From Cytophagales bacterium CG12_big_fil_rev_8_21_14_0_65_40_12 (lineage in GTDB: Bacteria > Bacteroidota > Bacteroidia > Cytophagales > Cyclobacteriaceae), in the NCBI GenBank assembly GCA_002786855.1, contig PCUU01000093.1, positions 1-58,198 on the forward strand: 58,198 nucleotides of DNA. The letters run 5' to 3'. Position 1 is the first letter of the stretch. Every line of letters starts with the position of its first letter. Positions 42,971-51,696 of this stretch are shown in pieces. The notes under the pieces are model-generated. The model was given only the letters and a program-made list of their open reading frames with translations, was not told the DNA's origin and searched no databases. A program made the position numbers and the translations under genes.

Positions 42971-43429
42971 ATGAAAGTAAGAATTGGATTTTGTGTGCTG
43001 GGATTGTTGATGACAGTGCTTGTGGGCAAGGCCCAAACCGAAAATGAGGCCATTCAAAAAACAATTATGACCTTATTTGATGGAATGAGAAAAGGTGATA
43101 GTGCCATGGTGCATCCAGCTTTTGCCAAAGATGCGATTATGCAGACCATAGCGAACAATCGAGAAGGCCAAGTTCAGGTGCAATCGGGGAATTTGACCGA
43201 TTTCTTAAAGGCAGTGGGTACACCTCATGCCGAAGTTTGGGACGAAAGAATTGAGTTTGGTGACATTAAAGTCGATGGCCCAATGGCCTCAGTTTGGACG
43301 CCTTATCAATTTTTTAGAGGAGAGAATTTTTCACATTGTGGAGTGAATTCGTTTCAGCTGTATAAGAGCGAAAAAGGATGGAAGATCATCTATCTGGTGG
43401 ACACCAGAAGTAGGGATGACTGTAAATAA
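42971..43429 (+). CDS. Secreted NTF2-like (SnoaL/DUF4440-type) protein
   Basis: 152 residues with a signal peptide ending GKAQ. ENEAIQKTIMTLFDGMRKGD, ASVWTPYQFFRGENFSHCG and FQLYKSEKGWKIIYLVDTRS describe a single NTF2-like cone. A cysteine in SHCGVNSFQ and one near the C-terminus are noteworthy. The family ranges from enzymes to ligand-binding proteins; function unknown. Followed by a strong hairpin terminator. Confidence 0.8.
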   Translation: MKVRIGFCVLGLLMTVLVGKAQTENEAIQKTIMTLFDGMRKGDSAMVHPAFAKDAIMQTIANNREGQVQVQSGNLTDFLKAVGTPHAEVWDERIEFGDIKVDGPMASVWTPYQFFRGENFSHCGVNSFQLYKSEKGWKIIYLVDTRSRDDCK

Positions 43430-43431
43430 AA

Positions 43432-43459
43432 AGGCCCCGACAAGTCGGGGCACTTTTTA
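43432..43459. terminator. Bidirectional terminator
   Basis: GCCCCGAC (43434-43441) and GTCGGGGC (43444-43451) form a perfect stem; ACTTTTTAT follows on the plus strand and CCTTTTTATTT on the minus strand. It ends both the NTF2-like gene and the small minus-strand ORF. Confidence 0.9.
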
Positions 43460-43618
43460 TCTGCCTCTTCTGTAGTGATTTGCAATGATGTCTTTCACTG
43501 AAACGCGCTGGTGATTGATCTCTTGCGATACCTTAGAATTGGCGTAGTCTTGCGAATGCGTTTTAACCTTTTCTCCATTCGACTCATTCGCATGATGACT
43601 AGTGCTGAACTGTTCCAT
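43457..43618 (-). CDS. Small ORF, 53-residue hydrophilic protein
   Basis: The frame runs from ATG at 43616-43618 to TAA at 43457-43459. The translation begins MEQFSTSHHANESNGEKVK and ends IIANHYRRGR. It is charged and polar with no signal or membrane segment. The stop lies right at the arm of a bidirectional terminator, and a good Bacteroidota promoter lies about 60 bases upstream with a palindrome in its spacer. Together these suggest a real small gene in an otherwise empty 410-base gap. I do not recognise the family. Confidence 0.55.
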   Translation of the reverse strand: MEQFSTSHHANESNGEKVKTHSQDYANSKVSQEINHQRVSVKDIIANHYRRGR

Positions 43619-43677
43619 TTTAGTTTACTTTACTTAAGCTCAAAAATCTTTTTAGGTTACCCTGAAATCTGATTGTA

Positions 43678-43707
43678 CAAAATTATGCAATCGTTTGCAT
43701 AAAGCAA
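43678..43707 (-). promoter_or_regulatory. Promoter of the 53-codon ORF with a palindromic operator
   Basis: On the minus strand TTG (43705-43707), a 19-base spacer and TAATTTTG (43678-43685) match the -33/-7 pattern. The spacer holds ATGCAA-TCGT-TTGCAT (43685-43700), a dyad with perfect six-base outer arms, placed as a repressor site would be. Confidence 0.6.
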
Positions 43708-43839
43708 GCCCGACCAAGCATTTTTGTTAAATATTTTTTTCAAATCAGCTTGTCAGAAATTAATTGTGTGGGGTAACAGAAAGCATACACGAATAATGGT
43801 AAATACCCCACGTTCGTAAAATTAAATATTGAGAATAGA

Positions 43840-44238
43840 TCAAACTGCCAATTGTCCTCTGAGCTCAATTTCTGGGATTAGAGAAATTTCGAACTCATTG
43901 AAGGGCTCAATCACAAATTTTTTGTCAAAGAGTTGATTCAGAATAAAGAAGCTCACCCAAAATTCATTGTAAAAAGAAAATACCTCTGGGCTGATGGCTT
44001 CAATTTTCCCGAAACTTTGTTCCTCAATTTTTGGAATGGCATGCCGCAGCGTGGAAGTTTTTCTGCCTTCGCCATTCGGGCTTTCAACCCCCTTAGAAAC
44101 TACCATTATATTGTCCAGTGCGATCAGGTTTTTATTGATGAGGTATACGTTCCATTCGCTTTCACCCATGCTATTGGTGCTTTTTGCAATAGCGATTTTA
44201 ACGCCCGTGACTTCTGGAAAATCAATGTCTTTTTTCAT
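43840..44238 (-). CDS. Conserved uncharacterised protein
   Basis: 132 residues without signal or membrane segments. The beta-rich body (VTGVKIAIAKSTNSMGESEW, NVYLINKNLIALDNIMVVSK, STLRHAIPKIEEQSFGKIEA) looks like a conserved Bacteroidota family, with the fold beginning as a strand-turn-strand pair. No catalytic residues are apparent. I recall related proteins annotated inconsistently, so no function is assigned. Confidence 0.55.
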   Translation of the reverse strand: MKKDIDFPEVTGVKIAIAKSTNSMGESEWNVYLINKNLIALDNIMVVSKGVESPNGEGRKTSTLRHAIPKIEEQSFGKIEAISPEVFSFYNEFWVSFFILNQLFDKKFVIEPFNEFEISLIPEIELRGQLAV

Positions 44239-44287
44239 TATTAAAATATCCTGCTCTGTTTTTGATGAATACGATTTGACCCTTCAA

Positions 44288-45409
44288 TTAGAGTTTTGAG
44301 TTCTTCATTTTACCAAAACCTTCGGTAATTACCTTTTCGGCCAATTTTTGCTGAGGGGTAAAGTCTATATTTGATTGTGTTGAGTTAGCATTTCTTCGGA
44401 CCGAATTTTCTCCATAGTTAGGGTACCATTTCCAAATGTGAATTCCGGCCATCCACGGTTCGTCCATCACTTCTAAAAACAATGCTTCGAAACAACGGGC
44501 TTGAGTTTGTTCAGAGAAAATCACTTGTCGCTCCTCTTCATTCAGTCTTTGTGGCCATTCCCATGGGTCAATACCAGCATCTTTGGTGCTTTTGTAACCC
44601 ACTTCTGTAAACAGCACGGGTTTATTATATCGATCAGAGAATTCCCCAAGGTCCTGAATCGGTTTTTGCCAGCCCTTGCGCAGTTCTTCAACAGAGGCTT
44701 CTTCGTTCGAAACCAAAGGGAAATAGGCTTGGACACCTATATAATCCAAGGCATCCCAAAACTTAACGTCTTCATATTCATTGGAGAAATTGGCAGCATA
44801 AGTGAGCTGCCCTGAGTAAACAGTCCTGATTTTTGCAATTAAACTTCTCCAGTCCGCCTCTCTTTCAATGCAGGTTTGATGTAGTTCTGTGCCAATGCAG
44901 AGCATTTCCATTTGGCTGTCTTGAGCGAGTTTTGCGTAATGCATGATAAACTCTTCGTAATCGGAAAACCATTTTTTCCAGTCCTCTTCTGACTTCATTT
45001 TTATTTCACCGCGCCATTTACCGCCTTCATCGCGAAGCCAAATATGAGGCTTGAGGATGGTTTTAATCCCGTTGGCCCTGGCAAATTCTGTGGTCTTGCG
45101 CAATCCTTCATCTCTTTCTCCCCACCAACCCTGATTGTTTTCTTGATTCTTGACATTGCTCCTGATTTCAGGGTTATCGTGGCCACTTTGCCAACCAAAA
45201 GGGGTTTGAGAAATCCAGTTGACATTTTTTGAAACTAAGGAGGCCAGCTCATTTTCATTGACAATGCTCGGTCCCCCGACCCAGCAAACTCCTCTATGTT
45301 TTTCTGATAGGGGTATGTTGATGGACCTTTTAGGATTGGAGGGCAACAGAAAGAAAACACCCACAACAAGTAAGGGAAGAATGGTGATTCCTAAGGTCTT
45401 TATTTTCAT
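44288..45409 (-). CDS. GH113-like glycoside hydrolase
   Basis: About 373 residues; an N-terminal membrane anchor (ITILPLLVVGVFFLLPS) leads to a TIM barrel. WISQTPFGWQ, ILKPHIWLRDEGGKWRGEI, CIGTELHQTC (acid/base Glu) and LFTEVGYKST (nucleophile Glu) match GH113, whose described members are beta-mannanases. It starts two bases after the lipB stop, so they are co-transcribed despite no functional link. Substrate specificity is unproven. Confidence 0.8.
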   Translation of the reverse strand: MKIKTLGITILPLLVVGVFFLLPSNPKRSINIPLSEKHRGVCWVGGPSIVNENELASLVSKNVNWISQTPFGWQSGHDNPEIRSNVKNQENNQGWWGERDEGLRKTTEFARANGIKTILKPHIWLRDEGGKWRGEIKMKSEEDWKKWFSDYEEFIMHYAKLAQDSQMEMLCIGTELHQTCIEREADWRSLIAKIRTVYSGQLTYAANFSNEYEDVKFWDALDYIGVQAYFPLVSNEEASVEELRKGWQKPIQDLGEFSDRYNKPVLFTEVGYKSTKDAGIDPWEWPQRLNEEERQVIFSEQTQARCFEALFLEVMDEPWMAGIHIWKWYPNYGENSVRRNANSTQSNIDFTPQQKLAEKVITEGFGKMKNSKL

Positions 45410-45411
45410 GG

Positions 45412-46134
45412 TCAAAGAATGTGCATTTCGAAGACATCGGCAAGATGTGCTACTAATTTTTGCCGTACATCTGACATGTCTACGTCACGAGCAAGTTCTT
45501 TGTTCATCGAGGTGACTGCTTTATCATCTATTCCGCATGGAACGATATGACCAAAATAGCTAAGGTCGGTATTCACATTGAGGGCCAAGCCGTGCATGGT
45601 TACCCATCGGCTTGTTTTTACCCCCATTGCACATATCTTACGCGGGTTAGGGTCTCCTTCTTTAAAGTCTACCCAAACTCCTGTAAGCCCATCAATACGG
45701 CCACTTTCAATGCCGTATTCCCGTAAAGTGATAATCACCGCTTCTTCCAAGTACCTTAAGTACTTGTGGATATCAGTGAAATAATTCTCGAGATCAATTA
45801 TCGGATAGGCAACTAGTTGCCCTGGACCGTGATAAGTAATGTCACCACCACGATTAATCCGATAAAATTTCGCAAAATGATCTTGTAATCCCTGTTCATC
45901 TAATAACAGGTTCTCTATCGATCCACTTTTTCCAAGAGTATAGACATGAGGGTGTTCACACAAAATAAGGTAGTTGTCTGTTAGTAATTCAGCATCAGAT
46001 TGATTTAACTTTCTGTTCTCAATTTTTCTGTCAACCGTCTTCTTAAAAAGAGACTCTTGATAATCCCATACAGTTTGATAATCGTCCATTCCAAGATCGA
46101 TTACCTCAACAGCCTTATTTTGACGAAAATTCAT
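45412..46134 (-). CDS. lipB: Octanoyltransferase
   Basis: 240 residues. LipB moves octanoyl groups from acyl carrier protein to lipoyl domains. GGDITYHGPGQLVAYPI holds the substrate-binding His, GVKTSRWVTMHGLALNV has the catalytic Lys and VPCGI the catalytic Cys. Length is normal. The C-terminal 25 residues are extra helix. It precedes the GH113-like gene. Confidence 0.92.
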   Translation of the reverse strand: MNFRQNKAVEVIDLGMDDYQTVWDYQESLFKKTVDRKIENRKLNQSDAELLTDNYLILCEHPHVYTLGKSGSIENLLLDEQGLQDHFAKFYRINRGGDITYHGPGQLVAYPIIDLENYFTDIHKYLRYLEEAVIITLREYGIESGRIDGLTGVWVDFKEGDPNPRKICAMGVKTSRWVTMHGLALNVNTDLSYFGHIVPCGIDDKAVTSMNKELARDVDMSDVRQKLVAHLADVFEMHIL

Positions 46135-46171
46135 GTCTTACGCGAACACAGCTTTAATACACACACACTTT

Positions 46172-46360
46172 TTAAGCTGATACTTCAGGCATTGCGATTT
46201 GGTCAACAGTCAGCACACGTACGTTTTTCGTGATTAGTCTATTGGCCTTTCTCATAGCCGAAGTATGATTACGCGCTAGAAACTCCTTCTTCACCACAGT
46301 CTCGTCTATCATATTCAAGAACGTGGCTTCAAAATTCTTCATGTTCTTTTTTCCAGCCAT
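46172..46360 (-). CDS. Conserved small protein
   Basis: 62 residues with a basic N-terminus and the helical block NFEATFLNMIDETVVKKEFL, followed by SAMRKANRLITKNVRVLTVD. It lies between lipB and manA on the same strand. I do not recognise a domain. Coding status is supported by strand agreement, conserved-looking composition and a good ATG; function is unknown. Confidence 0.55.
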   Translation of the reverse strand: MAGKKNMKNFEATFLNMIDETVVKKEFLARNHTSAMRKANRLITKNVRVLTVDQIAMPEVSA

Positions 46361-46374
46361 GTGACAAAAATAGA

Positions 46375-47364
46375 CTATGGCAAGTAGGTTTCCAACATTT
46401 TAAAACCAGTTTTTGTCCTTATGTGTACTTCTGGAAATTTTTGTGGCACTAAAACGGCATTTCCCATGCTGATTTTTGTTGTATGTCCTAAAGTTGTAAT
46501 TTCTGCTTCACCTTCGACACAGGTATAAATTACGAACGAGTCGGTGTCATAATGTTCTCTTATGATTCCGGTTGTGAATTCTAAGAGGTTCGTTTCAAAA
46601 TATTGTGATTTAACCAAGGGCACCACCTCGTTAAGACTTTTTTGTACCTTTATTTTGTAGTCAGAATAGCTGTTGTAATCAAGTGCGTCAATGGCTTCAT
46701 CGGTATGTAATTCCCTTTTATTCCCTTCGCTGTCTATTCGATCGAAATCATAAATACGATAAGTAACATCAGAAGATTGTTGAATCTCGGCCAGTAATAG
46801 CCCTTTTCCGATGGTGTGTACCCTGCCTGCGGGTAAATAAAAGGTGTCTCCAGCCACCACTGATTCCTCGTTCAAGAGTTCCATTAACTTGCTAGAATTC
46901 AAATATTCAAGGTATTCCTCTTTTGAGGTTTTTCTGTTGAATCCACTGATTAATTTAGCACCTTGATCTGCTTGAAAAACATACCACATTTCTGATTTGC
47001 CAAGAGAATTGTGCCTTTCCTTGGCTAGTTTATCGTTGGGGTGTACTTGGATACTTAAGTCTGCAGCCGCATCTATGAATTTGATTAGCAGCGGAAAGTC
47101 GGTACCAAATTGTTGATAGACCTTTTTGCCAACTAGCTCCTCTTTGAAAATTGACGTGATTTCAGGTAAGGTCATCCCTTTAAGTGGCCCTTCACTTACT
47201 TTTGAGAGGTTACCCTCAACACCAGAGATTTCCCATGTTTCGCCACAATTATTAAGTGGAGAAAAATCCTTGCCTAGGATGTCTTTAATTTTGGTTCCTC
47301 CCCAAATTTTTTCTTTGAAGATGGTGTCGAACTTTAAGGGGTAAAGATATTTTTTGTCTGTCAT
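46375..47364 (-). CDS. manA: Mannose-6-phosphate isomerase, type I
   Basis: 329 residues. It interconverts fructose-6-P and mannose-6-P. SIQVHPND gives zinc His; KSEMWYVF follows, and the cupin core has LPAGRVHTIGKGLLLAEIQQ. The start overlaps the pgi stop by one base (TAATG), so both fructose-6-P-linked isomerases are made together. Supplies mannose/GDP-mannose for envelope glycans. Confidence 0.92.
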   Translation of the reverse strand: MTDKKYLYPLKFDTIFKEKIWGGTKIKDILGKDFSPLNNCGETWEISGVEGNLSKVSEGPLKGMTLPEITSIFKEELVGKKVYQQFGTDFPLLIKFIDAAADLSIQVHPNDKLAKERHNSLGKSEMWYVFQADQGAKLISGFNRKTSKEEYLEYLNSSKLMELLNEESVVAGDTFYLPAGRVHTIGKGLLLAEIQQSSDVTYRIYDFDRIDSEGNKRELHTDEAIDALDYNSYSDYKIKVQKSLNEVVPLVKSQYFETNLLEFTTGIIREHYDTDSFVIYTCVEGEAEITTLGHTTKISMGNAVLVPQKFPEVHIRTKTGFKMLETYLP

Positions 47365-49019
47365 TATTCAGTAATCATAGATTTATAGGCATTAATTAGT
47401 CCGTTAGTGGAGCTGTCATGCGTATTGATGCGATCTTTATTTTCCAACTCTGGCAAAATGCGTTTGGCCAGCACTTTCCCTAATTCTACGCCCCATTGGT
47501 CAAAGCTGTAGATGTTCCAAATCACGCCTTGCACGAAAATTTTATGCTCGTACATGGCGATCAATGCACCCAATACCTCAGGCGTGAGTTTTTTAATTAA
47601 AATTGAGTTTGTTGGTCTGTTGCCTTCAAACACCTTGAAAGGAGCAATTTTAGCAATTTCTTCTTCTGATTTCCCTTCTGCTTTTAGCTCAGCAATCACT
47701 TCAACTTCGGGTTTACCATTCATCAATGCCTCAGTCTGAGCAAAAAAGTTAGAAAGTAGCTTGACATGATGGTCAGCGATAGGGTTTTGGCTGATGGCTG
47801 GGGCGATAAAATCGCAAGGGATTAATTTGGTACCTTGGTGAATCAGCTGATAAAAGGCATGCTGCCCGTTGGTGCCAGGCTCACCCCAAACAATCGGCCC
47901 TGTTTGGTAACTTACTTTTTGACCAGATCTATCTACATATTTACCGTTGCTTTCCATATTTCCTTGTTGAAAATAGGCCGCAAAGCGATGCATATATTGA
48001 TCGTATGGAAGGATGGCCTCAGTTTCTGAGCCAAAGAAGTTCGTGTACCAAATTCCAATTAGTGCTAAGATTACAGGAATATTTTGATCGAACTGGGCTG
48101 TCTTGAAATGCTCGTCCATTTCATAAGCACCTTTGAGCAGTTCTTCAAAATTGTCATAACCAATTGTGCAGGCAATCGATAATCCTATAGAAGACCAAAG
48201 AGAATAGCGTCCACCTACCCAATCCCAAAATTCAAACATATTGGTTATATCAATTCCAAATTCTGCCACTGCCTTTTCGTTGGTAGAAAGGGCCACGAAA
48301 TGTTTGGCGATGTCGCTTTCAGCTGCACCTTGAGCTAAAAACCATTGCCGAGCAGAGTTTGCATTGGTCATTGTTTCCTGCGTAGTAAATGTTTTTGAAG
48401 CGATCATGAACAAGGTTTCTTCGGCCTTTACATGTTTAAGTGCTTCGGTGATATGCGTGCCATCTACATTAGATACAAAGTGTGTTTCAATTCCAAAAGT
48501 ATTATAGCTTTTCAAGGCTTCGGTAACCATTACCGGACCCAAATCAGAACCGCCAATACCAATGTTAACGATGTATTTAATGGGCTTATTCGTATATCCC
48601 AACCAACTGCCTGAAGTTACTTTGTCCGCAAAAACCTTCATCTTTGACAGGGCTGAACGAACGTCTGGCATAATATCTACTCCATCTACTTTTACAGGAG
48701 AATCGGACTGGTTTCTCAATGCCGTATGCAGCACAGCCCTACCTTCTGTGGCGTTGATTGAATCGCCTTCGAACATGGCTTTGATCGCATTTTTCAAATC
48801 GCACTCTTCGGCTAATTCAAAAAGCAAAGCTAAAGTTTCTTGAGTGATTCGGTTCTTGGAATAGTCAACGAGTATGGTTTTGAACTGGGTAGAGAACTTT
48901 TCGAAGCGCTTCCCATCTTGGGCAAAAAGTGCCTTCATTTGGGTGGAAGATGTGGCTTCGTAATGTTTAGCAAGTTTCTCCCAAGCTTTGGTTTGGGTAG
49001 GATTTATGGATTTCAGCAT
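47364..49019 (-). CDS. pgi: Glucose-6-phosphate isomerase
   Basis: 551 residues. [12 protein letters not shown], the serine/threonine sugar-phosphate loop [30 protein letters not shown] and [13 protein letters not shown] are all family signatures, with Glu and His catalytic residues conserved. It performs the second step of glycolysis. The next gene, manA, is coupled. It is 37 bp from the divergent yraN gene. Confidence 0.95.
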   Translation of the reverse strand: MLKSINPTQTKAWEKLAKHYEATSSTQMKALFAQDGKRFEKFSTQFKTILVDYSKNRITQETLALLFELAEECDLKNAIKAMFEGDSINATEGRAVLHTALRNQSDSPVKVDGVDIMPDVRSALSKMKVFADKVTSGSWLGYTNKPIKYIVNIGIGGSDLGPVMVTEALKSYNTFGIETHFVSNVDGTHITEALKHVKAEETLFMIASKTFTTQETMTNANSARQWFLAQGAAESDIAKHFVALSTNEKAVAEFGIDITNMFEFWDWVGGRYSLWSSIGLSIACTIGYDNFEELLKGAYEMDEHFKTAQFDQNIPVILALIGIWYTNFFGSETEAILPYDQYMHRFAAYFQQGNMESNGKYVDRSGQKVSYQTGPIVWGEPGTNGQHAFYQLIHQGTKLIPCDFIAPAISQNPIADHHVKLLSNFFAQTEALMNGKPEVEVIAELKAEGKSEEEIAKIAPFKVFEGNRPTNSILIKKLTPEVLGALIAMYEHKIFVQGVIWNIYSFDQWGVELGKVLAKRILPELENKDRINTHDSSTNGLINAYKSMITE

Positions 49020-49056
49020 TGATTGTTGATTTTGAAATTGAAGTTAGTTCAATTTA

Positions 49057-49434
49057 ATGCCTAAATTAAGGATCACTTCAATGGATTCAATGCAATCGTT
49101 TGGAAAAAAGGGGGAGGAAATTGCTGCTGATTTTTTAGCAGCCAAGGGCTATCAGGTTATTGAAAGAAATTATAGGTTCAAGAAGTCAGAGATTGATATC
49201 ATTTGCCTAGTGGGAGTGACTTTGGTTTTTATCGAAGTGAAAACAAGAAGCACTAAGTCTTTTGGCGAACCAGAAACCTTCGTTTCGGAAAATCAAAAGC
49301 AATCCGTGATTCGAGCTGCCGAACATTATATCATTGAAAAGGACTGGAAAGGAGACATTCGATTTGATATTATTGCTGTTTTTAAAGACGAGAAAAAGCA
49401 AGAAATCAGTCACTTTGAAGATGCTTTTTACTGA
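49057..49434 (+). CDS. yraN: YraN/UPF0102 family protein
   Basis: 125 residues. GKKGEEIAADFLAAKGYQVI, KSEIDIICLVGVTLVFIEVK and TRSTKSFGEPETFV show the nuclease-like PD-(D/E)xK core (E, D, E-x-K). Family members resemble Holliday-junction resolvases, though enzyme activity is unproven. Its end abuts the convergent MORN-like gene. Confidence 0.88.
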   Translation: MPKLRITSMDSMQSFGKKGEEIAADFLAAKGYQVIERNYRFKKSEIDIICLVGVTLVFIEVKTRSTKSFGEPETFVSENQKQSVIRAAEHYIIEKDWKGDIRFDIIAVFKDEKKQEISHFEDAFY

Positions 49435-50274
49435 CTAGAAACCAGTTTTAAGCTTATCTGACTCATAAATCGGATTGGCAAACTTATCCCATTCTTTGCG
49501 CACATAAGCCCTGAAATTCTTCTGAAATGGATCTGGAGCAAATTGTACTTCTTTTTTAATGGTCACGCGATTCGTATTATGGAATTCTTCCCATATCCCA
49601 ACCTTCTTATCAAAAGCATAAAAACCTCTAACCGCCAATTGGCCATTTTCATAAAAATAATAGTACATGCCTTCCTTTTTGCCGTACTGATAGGGGATTA
49701 CCTCTTTTACTTTGCTTTTGGTGTCGGGATCGTAATAGGATATTTCTGAATCTCTGTACCAGCCCTTGAAAAAATGCTCTTTATTATTGAGTTTTTGTTG
49801 TAGCGAAAGCGACAGCCAGCGCTCATGTTTCGTTCCAAAGAAATACATGCCCTCTTCGACTATTTTTTCATTGATCATTCTTTTGTAAGGGCCATGTAGG
49901 ACGTTCTCTATGTTAACTGACCGATTTCTGGCACTAATGATCTCATTTCTGTCTTTATCATAAACACCAACAAACGGAACATAAAAATCTACAGCAGCAG
50001 GCTCTTTAAGGATATAAAATTCCTCGATTTGAGTTCTTCCTTGAACTTCAGATTTTATCCATTGTCTTTTGGTCTTTTCACCATAAAAGACATTCTTTTT
50101 AATTTTCAAATCTACATCTGCAAGGGTATCGGTAGGTTCCTTATCAAAACCAATATCGGGTTTTGCGATTTCTTCCGTTTTAGCTTTTTCAGCCGCCTTC
50201 TTATCCTTTTTCTTTTGAGCAAAGAGAAAGAGGGGAGTGAGAAGAATGAAAATAAGGACGGTCAGTTTTTGCAT
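49435..50274 (-). CDS. Secreted MORN/YwqK-like repeat protein
   Basis: 279 residues with a signal peptide (LIFILLTPLFLFAQ) and a lysine-rich linker. The body contains MORN-like strands: VLHGPYKRMINEKIVEEGMY, GKKEGMYYYFYENGQLAVRG, FDKKVGIWEEFHNTNR. MORN repeats form beta hairpins that bind lipids or proteins. Function unknown, periplasmic. It ends next to yraN. Confidence 0.7.
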   Translation of the reverse strand: MQKLTVLIFILLTPLFLFAQKKKDKKAAEKAKTEEIAKPDIGFDKEPTDTLADVDLKIKKNVFYGEKTKRQWIKSEVQGRTQIEEFYILKEPAAVDFYVPFVGVYDKDRNEIISARNRSVNIENVLHGPYKRMINEKIVEEGMYFFGTKHERWLSLSLQQKLNNKEHFFKGWYRDSEISYYDPDTKSKVKEVIPYQYGKKEGMYYYFYENGQLAVRGFYAFDKKVGIWEEFHNTNRVTIKKEVQFAPDPFQKNFRAYVRKEWDKFANPIYESDKLKTGF

Positions 50275-50362
50275 TGCCCAAAATTAACGAAAAATGGCAG
50301 AAAGTATTTTAGCCAATTAAGAGCGAATGAACTTTAGGATAAACTATCGAATAGGCGGCTTA

Positions 50363-51313
50363 TCACCAAGGTGATAAGCCCAGCAATTTCTTGCCTAACT
50401 CATTGAGTTCAGCTCTTTCATACTTTGTTTGTTCAAGCTTTCTCGGATCACCAGGAAAGGCATAACCCTCAGGCGCTATTCTATCTTGCCAAGATTTAAT
50501 TCGCCAATTTCGGATCGCTTCATTGTCTTCGTCAGCCGGCATCATAGAAATATATTGAGCTACTCTCACTTTATCGCTTCGGTTGGCCCTGATGCCATGC
50601 GGTTGTAAGCTATTGAAAATCAGAAGGTCGCCAGCCTCCATTTTTACCTTTGTGGGATCAAATCCCGTAGTATCGGGCCTAAATCGATTCCTGTCTTCAG
50701 GTTGGGTGAGTTTCCAAGAATCGTAAGTTCTGAAGAGTTCGGGGATGCATTGAAAGCCGCCCATATTTTCATCGGTTTGGTCGACTAAGGCCAAAACCCC
50801 TTGAACATTTACGGGCTTTTCCTCGGGATCATAGTCCCAATGGATAAATGCCTTGTATTCAAAACTGGGTTTTATGGGGAAATTCAAATTGGCTCGATCT
50901 ATGGAAACCCATAATTTCTCAGTCCCCCAAATATCGACAAAGGCGTCATAGACACGTTGAGACATTCTGTTGTCCCAGAAAACCTGGCTGTTGTAGCACT
51001 CGACCATTCCAGTATTGGCCAGTTCTTTCATTTGCATTTCGGCCCTAGGCGCTTGGTACCATGTATCAGGGTCATTCGGGTCTTTTTCTTCAAATTCCCA
51101 GATGAAATCTTCAGTCTTTTTGGCTTGGTCTTTACTGATGGCATTTTTAATCACCACATATCCGTTGTGAATCCAAAATTTCCAATCTGCTTCTGTCAAA
51201 ACCCTAAGTGGATGGCCATTAGAACGGTCATTGAATTGAATCTTACTGCTTTTAGCGGTGGTAGGGTTGCCCGGAATATTCTTGTGGGCATTCTCTATTT
51301 CATCTGGTTTCAT
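50363..51313 (-). CDS. Phytanoyl-CoA dioxygenase (PhyH) family oxygenase
   Basis: 316 residues. The non-heme iron site is visible as HWDYDP (His-x-Asp) and LQPHGIRANRSDKVRVAQY (distal His and 2-oxoglutarate Arg). GYVVIKNAISKDQA is the usual N-terminal PhyH strand. Members hydroxylate small molecules or lipids with 2-oxoglutarate; substrate unknown. It is divergently arranged relative to the Fic gene. Confidence 0.87.
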   Translation of the reverse strand: MKPDEIENAHKNIPGNPTTAKSSKIQFNDRSNGHPLRVLTEADWKFWIHNGYVVIKNAISKDQAKKTEDFIWEFEEKDPNDPDTWYQAPRAEMQMKELANTGMVECYNSQVFWDNRMSQRVYDAFVDIWGTEKLWVSIDRANLNFPIKPSFEYKAFIHWDYDPEEKPVNVQGVLALVDQTDENMGGFQCIPELFRTYDSWKLTQPEDRNRFRPDTTGFDPTKVKMEAGDLLIFNSLQPHGIRANRSDKVRVAQYISMMPADEDNEAIRNWRIKSWQDRIAPEGYAFPGDPRKLEQTKYERAELNELGKKLLGLSPW

Positions 51314-51555
51314 GGCTCAGTTTTAAAACGCTATCAAAAGTTAAAGCATTTATTTTGAATATTTTATAGGAGTTTATGAAAGAGGCTACACTCCAATAGG
51401 CTAAGATGGGAATGACCACAAGTTTGGACTGGACTGCCGTGACAGCTCATCTTCGCGGCCTATTTGTTAGGCTAAAATTAGAGGTAGGTTGAATTTCAGA
51501 TTTCAGGGATATCTAAGTATGGGATGCTATGCCATTGATCGATACAATCTGGTTT

Positions 51556-51654
51556 TATAGATCAATAAATGGTGTAAAAGTGATTTGTAAAATCTATTTT
51601 TATAGATCATATTTGTCCATAATTATGATTTATATGGATGGAGCATATAGATCA
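51556..51654 (+). repeat. Three TATAGATCA direct repeats at 45-base spacing
   Basis: Exact copies start at 51556, 51601 and 51646. The middle copy overlaps the spacer of the promoter and the third is 43 bases before the fic start. The even spacing suggests protein-binding iterons. Confidence 0.8.
51584..51615 (+). promoter_or_regulatory. Candidate fic promoter
   Basis: TTTG (51584-51587), a 20-base spacer and CATATTTG (51608-51615), one mismatch from TAnnTTTG. Confidence 0.5.
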
Positions 51655-51696
51655 TAGTTAAACAATATAAAAGGCTTGAGAGGATAACGCAAAATT

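Larger units (their letters stand above)
51314..51696. promoter_or_regulatory. 383-base intergenic region upstream of fic
   Basis: AT-rich gap between the divergent PhyH and Fic genes. The right half carries three copies of TATAGATCA at 45-base intervals and a near-consensus promoter. I see no further coding frame and no RNA gene in the left half. Confidence 0.6.
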
